From the NCBI GenBank assembly GCA_037127255.1, contig JBANSL010000009.1:31499475-31563474 (forward strand): a DNA stretch of 64,000 nucleotides. The letters run 5' to 3'. The translations under genes were made by a program, and so were the position numbers. The stretch comes from Persicaria tinctoria (Eukaryota; Streptophyta; Magnoliopsida; Caryophyllales; Polygonaceae). The notes under the pieces were generated by a model. That model did no database searches. It had not been told where the DNA came from and saw only the letters and a program-made list of their open reading frames with translations. Within the stretch, counting starts at the first letter, position 1, and each line of letters begins with the position of its first letter. Shown here one piece after another: positions 58,001 through 64,000 of the stretch.

Positions 58001-60848
58001 TCAAGGACCATTAGTGTGGGGCCCGCTCATGCTTGGCCCTTCTCCTGTATCATCTAGGTCCTGATTGTAGTATGCAAGCTCAACTGACAGGTGGTTTCTT
58101 GCATAATCTTCCTTCTTCTTCCTTCCAGCTCTTAGTTTCCACAGATTCTCTCGCCACAGGGCCTTACCTCCCTTTAAATTATTGATAAATTTCTTAATGG
58201 ACTGAGGAGGAGTAGGATTCATACCTGAACTTACCTTTTCGGGCCCAACACAGAAATCTTTGGGTTTGGGGTCAGTCGATATGGAGTACGACCGGTCGAT
58301 ATCGAGTATAAGGACCCCATACTTAGTCTCTTGGCAAGTCTGTGGCTCAGCAGAGGAACTTGATGTCGACGAGCTTTGGTCGAGATCGAGGAACCGTTGT
58401 CGATCTCGAATATAGTGTTGGTGCCTTCCTCCGTTGATTGATTGGTCCCATGGTTGCTGATGCTTTTCACCTCCAGCCATGAAATTTCTTCTTTTGCAGG
58501 GCCAAAAGAGAAATCTAAGACCTCGTCGCCTATGGTGAAGGTGAGTGATCGATTTTTGACACTAATCTTGGCATCTGCAGTAGCTAAGAATGGTCTACCA
58601 AGAATAATAGGGCTAGTAGGATCTTCAGCACAGTCTATAATAAGGAAATATGTTGGAACAAAGAATTTACCAACCTGGACGGGGACATTCTCAACTATAC
58701 CTATAGGGATGACCACTGTATTGTTTGTCATGTATAGCTTGGCATCCACAGGCTCTATGCATCCTATCTTTACCTTCTGCCAGATTGATAAGGGCATGAT
58801 GCTCACACTTGCTCCTAAATCACACAGAGACTCATATTTATATTTTCCAAAACCCACAGTAACAGAAAACTTACCAGGGTCAGGTCTCTTTTCAGGGAAG
58901 TGGAGTACTTTGCATTCGCATGCGATTTCTGAGATGGATCGCTTCTTGCTCAGGATTTCCTTCAGCAATTTGACATATCCAAGCATCTCTTGCAGGGCTT
59001 TTGTAAAAGGAATAGAGACGCTCAGTTCTAGCAGCAAATTAACAAAATGGTTAAACCTACCTACAGTGGGATCTTTCAGCGCTTTGGAAGGGAAAGACAA
59101 TGTCTTTTTCTCCTTCGGAGCCAGATCAGACGTCGGAGGTGTTGTAGAGTCGCCGACCTCGACCTGCTTCTCCTCGATCTCGACTAAAGGGTCATCGATC
59201 TCGACTTGGGTTGTCGATCTCGATTTGCCTGGTCTGTGTGGAGAAGATCTTTGTCGAGATCGACCACGGGCTGGTCGAGATCGAGTTGATTCTGCTCTGT
59301 GTTGAGTTGCTGCTCTGCTGTGTCTTGGTGCCTCCCGACCTCTGGCTCATGTAATTGGTACCCACTTATGAGTTTGATAGCAGCTACGTGTCTGGTCTTC
59401 CCCTTTAGGATTTGGTTCTATTTGCCCAGGGAGTTGTCCGGATGGTCGTGGGATCTGTGCAGCGAATTGTCCCATCTGAGTCTCTATGCCTTTCTTCCAG
59501 ATGTCTAGCTCTCCAAATTTTGTGTTGACATTCTAGAGCTGATTGTTGATGGTGTTTGTAGCCTGCATGTTCTGTGTCTGATTTCGGCGCATCACATCAA
59601 GGATCAGCTGCAGATCGTCCTTCTTTTGATCCCTTTCTGGATGTCCTGGAGCTCTGTAGGGTGGGGGCTTCCTAGGAGGACCTTGGTTCCATTGTGGTTG
59701 GTAGAACCTTTAATCCCCCATATAGCGATTGGGATCCCCAGCGTAGGCTACCTCTTCATGTGTCTCTGGCATCCTGACTTGCTTAGTGTGTGGGCACTCA
59801 GTAGTGGTGTGCCGCTGTGATCCGCATTCGATGCAAGGCTGATTGACATACAGATATTTAACTTGCTTGAGGAGCTTGCCATTTTGGTCTCTATAGAACT
59901 GCTCCCTGACATATGGGTTAATCTCCTTGGCAGGCTTATAGAGGGGCATAGATGGTGCTGGTCTGGCGTAGGAGTTCTCTACATAGTTTGCAGTAGACCC
60001 ATATTTGTCGTCATAGTTAGTGAGCTTGTGAGCACACCTCATGCGTTAATTGGTGGCATCGTCAAATACTCATAGCGAGTATACTGGTTGATTATGTCCT
60101 TAGTGACTTGGTCAAGAGAGTTGAAGAAGATCTCCTGAATTACGTAGGGTGGTTGTCCATGAGTAGGGCAAGATCGCAACAGCTCTTTGTTGCGTTCCCA
60201 TGCCTTTGCTAGCGGCTCCCCATGCTTCTGTCTGAAGGTTGTGATCTTCTGGCCGAGGAGTGCTGTTTTGGCGGGAGGGAAGAATTTGTTCAGAAACTCT
60301 TGCTCTACATGGGCCCATGTTGTGAGTGATCTTAGTTTCAGCCCTTGAAGCCACTTCAGTGCAGGTCCAGCAAGAGACCAACGAAAAGCCTTCATCTTGA
60401 CATATTCCAGAGTTGTACCTTCAGCAAGAGTACGGAACATGTCAGAAAAATTGGTATTATGTTCAAGAGGACACTCATTACATTTGCCATAAAAAGCATT
60501 TTTTTTAAGCTCTATAAGAAATTGAGTGCGAATTTCAAAAGAGTTTTCAGGGATTAGAATCGCCGATTCAGGCACGACGAGAGTTGGATGCATATAATCC
60601 TCTGTAGTGGTTGGGAATTGGGCAAGCTCAGATTCTGCTTGCCTCGCGCGCTCAGCTTCTTGTTCCCTTCCAGCTCTCTCAGCAACGATAGTAACATCCC
60701 TTGTGGCTAGTTCCCTTGTAAGCCTTTCAATAAGCTGTTCTTGTGTTTCTACGGCCGTCGTGGCTCTTTATAGTTTAGCTCTGATGTGTAGAAGGCGTTC
60801 CGGTTCGTCTAAGCCGTCAAACTCAGGTGGTTGACCAGAACAGTGCAT
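58001..60848 (-). pseudogene. Element D gag-protease, decayed
   Basis: Starts MHCSGQPPEFDGLDEPERL at 60848. TAA near 60,770, TGA at 60039-60041 with a 1-nt shift, TAA near 59,712, TAG near 59,535 and a final frameshift near 58,400 break it. Visible parts are the Gag core (60593-60039, ALKWLQGLKLRSLTTWAHVE, RSCPTHGQPPYV), the CCHC knuckle CIECGSQRHTTTEC (59,840-59,800), the protease site CDLGASVSIMPLSIW (residue 94 of the frame at 59100-58231) with PIILGRPFLATADA, palindrome-coded linkers (LDIDRSYSIST), and a C-terminus VELAYYNQDLDDTGEGPS. It lacks all polymerase and integrase domains. Confidence 0.86.
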
Positions 60849-60910
60849 AAACATGTAAAGTTACTCAAAGTAGACGTGAGATTTAACTACCTAAGGCGCG
60901 AATAATAGCT

Positions 60911-60928
60911 TCCCCGACAACGGCGCCA
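60911..60928 (-). other. Primer-binding site of element D, Asp-tRNA type
   Basis: The minus strand reads TGGCGCCGTTGTCGGGGA, one mismatch from A and C, three bases from the LTR. Confidence 0.9.
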
Positions 60929-60931
60929 ATT

Positions 60932-62884
60932 TGTTGATAGGAGGAAATCGAGTATGCAAAATAGAATGTAAATAAAATAAGGCAAACCAGATTTCGTCCC
61001 TTGCAAATAATTACAAGACCTCCTCCTAATGCAGCAGTGGGAAGTCATGATCGATCCACGAGGAAGCGTGTCAGCAGATCCTAGGCAGCGGAGAAATCTT
61101 AGGGAAGTTGACCACATATGTCCTCGATCTCGACTAGGGTTAGTCGATAGAAGATCGGACAAGTCGAGCACCGCAGCCACAGTCGCAGGGTTTAGTCGAT
61201 CTCGACTAGGGCTTACTCGAGATCGAGTAAAGCTGTTGACGTCGAGTTGGCCTTGACGAGTACCTGCACACAGAAGCTACATCGATTCTGGAATCGAAGA
61301 TCAATAACTCGAGATCGAGGAGTGCAATTCGAGATCGAGTAAGACAGAGAGTAAAAAAACGAAATAAAGTAAAGACAAGTGCTTTGGGATTTCGAACTAA
61401 ACTGTATGTAAAAGACTTCGAAGATTGGGGTTTGCAACAACGATAATCAAGCATGCATAAGGCAAGAATAAAACAGATAATCATGTGAATGGCATCAAAG
61501 GATCAAGCTTTTGCCTTTTCCAACAATTAGACAACTCTTTCAAGAAACTCTAATTGTCTCTACTGATTTTATGTTTACAATCAAAGTTGTTAGCATGGAC
61601 CTCCATTAGATGGGTAATAAACACATAATAAGTAGTAAACGCTCAAAACATGATAAAAGTCGGATCTTTACCTCAGACACGTATGGCTATCGTCGGGCTC
61701 GCCCCAACCCTAGAATTGGGTGGACTACTCGCGCTTCATTGTAACCTCAGACATCAATTGAAAGGAAATAACAACTTGCATTAAACTAAATTCAAAGCAT
61801 TTACAATCCCGGCAATCCAACTCTCGTTGAATGCCAAAACCCTAAAACCTTCGAACTCCTAAACTTCTCTATGAACTACTTCTCTACTTCTGAATTGGAT
61901 CAATGAAAAACCAGCCCCATGGGCTTTATTTATAGCCTTCTACTCCTTGCTATTCAAGGATAGAATATCTCTATCTATATCTAAAAACGTTAAAGATAAA
62001 TAAAGGAATTAAATCTAAAAAGGGAAATTATATTTAAAAGTCTTCAAGTAGATAAATCTTCTCTTCCATGACGGATCTTGATAGAATTGGATAGAACTCG
62101 ACAATCTTCGGCTCCAAGCAATCCCAATCTGAGTAGGACAACTCAAAACTCGTTACGTGGCTTCTGGAAGATATTCTCGATCTCGAGTAAAACCGCGTCG
62201 TCGAATTCAGTGGCTCGGCGTCTCGGGTTGCTCTTCCTCGATGTGCTCGGACTCTGTCTCCTGGGGTGTCCTCGATCTCGAGTAACATACTCGATCTCGA
62301 GTAACATACTCGATCTCGAGTAACATACTCGATCTCGAGTAACATACTGGATCTCTAGTGTTGTCGAGCAACTCTTCTCGACATGCTCGGACAGGTGATC
62401 TCGGCTTTGTCGACATCGAGAAAAGTCCTCGATATCGAGTAGTGGTGTCCGGGTGTCTGGCCAGGTAAGGTAGCTTCTCCGCAGCATCCTCGATCAGGTT
62501 GTCCTCGACTCCGGGCATGGTCTTCAAGGCGTTGTCGACATCGAGTAAGAAACTCGATCTCGAGTAAAGTGTCGGAGTCGGGTTCTTCGTCTCTCGGCTT
62601 CTCGACATGCTGCTCCTCCATCAGGGTGTGTCCAGACATGGTTGGTCCACATCGACGAAGACTAGTCGATATAGAGTAAAATATGTCCTCCGTCTTGGCT
62701 TCTTGGTTTTCTCCCGAAATGGCTCCATATTCTGCAATATTAAACAGAAACTTATGTAGATCTTCATTTCTGACAAATAAGCATATACTACATAAATTCG
62801 CCATATTTCCGACCCAAAATATGCAAAGCGTATAGAATATGGAACTAAAATATGCATAAAAACATTGCTACTTTAGAGACATCA
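60932..62884 (-). repeat. 5' LTR of element D (1953 bp)
   Basis: Pairs with 53723-55660. Differs notably by a four-unit 19-bp tandem array at 62271-62346. Inverted TATA segment near 61923-61937. Flanked by TSD GTCAT. Confidence 0.92.
62271..62346. repeat. 19-bp tandem array, four copies
   Basis: CTCGATCTCGAGTAACATA repeated four times without interruption. The other LTR of the same element has one full and one partial unit (55074-55108). Confidence 0.95.
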
Positions 62885-62889
62885 GTCAT

Positions 62890-62999
62890 CCACAAAGAAG
62901 TAGGTAGAGGTTCTTTCAAGCTTCAAAATTCAAAGGGCACAATCCTCTCGAAGTCATGGAATGCCAAGAATCTCAAAACCTATTTTGCGTAAAGGTTAA
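62890..62999 (+). pseudogene. Element B integrase C-terminal end
   Basis: Reads VIHKEVGRGSFKLQNSKGT then WNAKNLKTYFA and a TAA near 62,997, equivalent to the final G.Y.L...WN..NLK.Y motif of Tat integrases. This is the end of the B polyprotein. Confidence 0.78.
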
Positions 63000-63121
63000 A
63001 CATATTAGAAGTCTGGTGACTTACATTTTCCGTGTATAGGGGTCACCAGGGTTAACGATTGGGTATACCAATTCATGTATATAAATGAAAGTTTCAAACC
63101 CAATGACGTTTGTTGCTACAC

Positions 63122-63724
63122 ATAAATTTAGCGATCGCGTGTCTTTCAAATTCCAAGGAGAATAAATTTAGCAATCGCGTGTCTTTCGAACACGGATATG
63201 CAAGCAAGCCTCCAAGGAGAATAAATTTAGTGATTGCATGTCTTTCGAACATGGATGTGCAAGCAAGCCTCCAAGGAGAATAAATTTAGCAATCGTGTGT
63301 CTTTCGAACACGGATATGCAAGAAAGCCTCCAAGGAGAATAAATTTAGCAATCGCGTGTCTTTCGAACATGTATATGCAAGAAAGCCTCCAAGGAGAATA
63401 AATTTAGCAACCGCCTGTCTTTCGAACACGGATATGCAAGCAAGTCCCAAGGAGAATAAATTTAGCAATCACGTGTCTTTCGAAAACAGATATGCAAGCA
63501 AGCCTCCAAAGAGAATAAATTTAGCAATCGTGTGTCCTTCGAACACTGATGTGCAAGCAAGCCTCCAAGGAGAATAAATTTAGCAATCGCGTGTTTTTCA
63601 AACACGGATGTGCAAGCAAGCCTCCAAGGAGAATAAATTTACCAATCGCGTGTCTGTCGAACACGGATATGCAAGTAAGCCTCCAAGGAGAACAAATTTA
63701 ACAATCACGTGTCTTTCAAATACG
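63122..63724 (+). repeat. 59-bp tandem array in the 3' region of element B
   Basis: About ten full copies and one partial copy of a 59-bp unit (starts ggagaataaatttagc, contains cgtgtctttcgaacacgg). Units differ by a few substitutions and one is 58 bp. It lies just after the end of the B coding region, where Tat-lineage elements commonly carry tandem repeats. Open frames through it are not genes. Confidence 0.95.
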
Positions 63725-64000
63725 GACGCTGGAGATTGTTCTTAGTAGGTCTCTCTTCGCGTAGAATACGCTGGAGATTTCCTAATTTTCAATTTCAATC
63801 TCCTTTGCACTAAGGACGCTAGATATTGCTTTTAGTAGGTCTCTCCTTCACGTAGAATACGCTGGAAATTACCTTGTTTTCAATTTCAATCCTCTTTGCT
63901 TCCAAGGACGCCGGAGATTGTTTTTACTACCTTCACAATACAATTATCGACATCTAAGCTACTAAACTCCAACAATACATTCGTCACGATAACTTCTCAA
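63725..64000 (+). repeat. Second, longer tandem repeat (about 90-96 bp unit)
   Basis: Units near 63,725 and 63,819 and a partial one from 63,905 share ggacgc.ggagattg, ttagtaggtctctc, gtagaatacgctgga and ttttcaatttcaat. It may continue beyond the window towards the 3' LTR of B. Confidence 0.8.

Larger units (their letters stand above)
53723..62884 (-). mobile_element. Athila-type non-autonomous retrotransposon D
   Basis: Minus-strand element with perfect TSD GTCAT (53718-53722, 62885-62889). LTRs are 53723-55660 (1938 bp) and 60932-62884 (1953 bp). It has an Asp-type PBS, a gag-protease pseudogene, a 2.3-kb 3' non-coding region and no RT, RNase H or integrase. It is inserted in the integrase C-terminal region of B. 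Confidence 0.94.
21697..64000 (+). mobile_element. Tat-lineage Ty3/Gypsy element B, exploded by nested insertions
   Basis: Fragments in one orientation and in the correct order make one element: LTR end and PBS (22145-22164), gag start (22344), protease (36550-37549), RT, RNase H and archaeal-type RNase H (38677-40600), integrase (41840-42729), integrase C-terminus (53527-53717 and 62890-62999) and a 3' tandem array (63122 onward). The 3' LTR is beyond the window. Gaps are filled by A, C, D, E and two solo LTRs; four of those insertions have 5-bp TSDs whose removal rejoins B. The second, archaeal-type RNase H is characteristic of the Tat group (Ogre/Retand relatives). Many stops and frameshifts show it is dead. 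Confidence 0.8.

Noticed and set aside
63122..63724. Regularly spaced repeats that could suggest a CRISPR array
   Set aside because: Units are contiguous 59-bp tandem copies with no unique spacers, in plant retrotransposon DNA directly after an integrase end.
21697..64000. Endogenous pararetrovirus (caulimovirid) origin for the RT fragments
   Set aside because: LTRs with TSDs, tRNA PBS, integrase and chromodomain or archaeal RNase H are present, and no movement protein or viral coat motif was seen; these are LTR retrotransposons.

Overview
This window is plant nuclear DNA, most likely from a eudicot with a large, repeat-rich genome. It is built almost entirely of LTR retrotransposons nested inside one another. 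The evidence is TG...CA long terminal repeats with 5-bp target-site duplications (TSDs), primer-binding sites (PBS) matching initiator-Met and Asp tRNAs, chromovirus, Athila-type and Tat-type polyproteins, Copia reverse-transcriptase fragments, Stowaway-like MITEs and a fragment of a plant PGG-domain membrane protein. I see no rRNA, tRNA gene, CRISPR array or intact host gene. The species cannot be named from the sequence.

Layout. (1) 1-2042 is AT-rich with one Stowaway-like MITE. (2) 2043-7483 is a young minus-strand Ty3/Gypsy chromovirus with 402-bp LTRs that differ at about 5 positions; its gag and pol are separated by a stop inside the zinc knuckle. (3) 7484-14980 is a mixed region: two CACTA-like termini, a truncated Copia element abutting a PGG-domain gene fragment, and three short inverted-repeat elements. 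(4) 15000-19462 is a non-autonomous minus-strand LTR element (F) with TSD AGATT; its right LTR is split by a 2.3-kb solo LTR with TSD TCAAC. (5) About 21.7 kb to beyond 64000 is one Tat-lineage element (B). Its 5' LTR end and PBS lie near 22145, and its protease, RT, archaeal-type RNase H, integrase and 3' tandem array are spread in pieces out to 64000 by later insertions.

Inside or across B lie: a rearranged chromovirus-like segment E (LTR 23089-24010, gag 35076-36549); Athila-type element A (24510-34580, plus strand, TSD TCTTG) with a solo LTR in its own 5' LTR; solo LTRs at 37555-38671 and 40606-41834; Athila-type element C (42735-53521, minus) with a further A-family solo LTR in its gag-protease ORF; and Athila-type element D (53723-62884, minus, TSD GTCAT). 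Nesting reaches about four levels (B > E > A > solo LTR).

The most unusual system is the A/C/D family. All three have gag and protease but no RT, RNase H or integrase core, so they should depend on proteins supplied in trans. Their LTRs, and the linkers either side of the protease, carry many copies of a short perfect palindrome of the type TACTCGATATCGAGTA, or its TCGAGATCGA/TCGATCTCGA variants. This unit has no stop codon in any of the six frames, so it occurs both in promoter DNA and in coding sequence. Nearly every coding region in the window carries frameshifts, stops or lost catalytic residues, and I infer that none of the elements is autonomous now.
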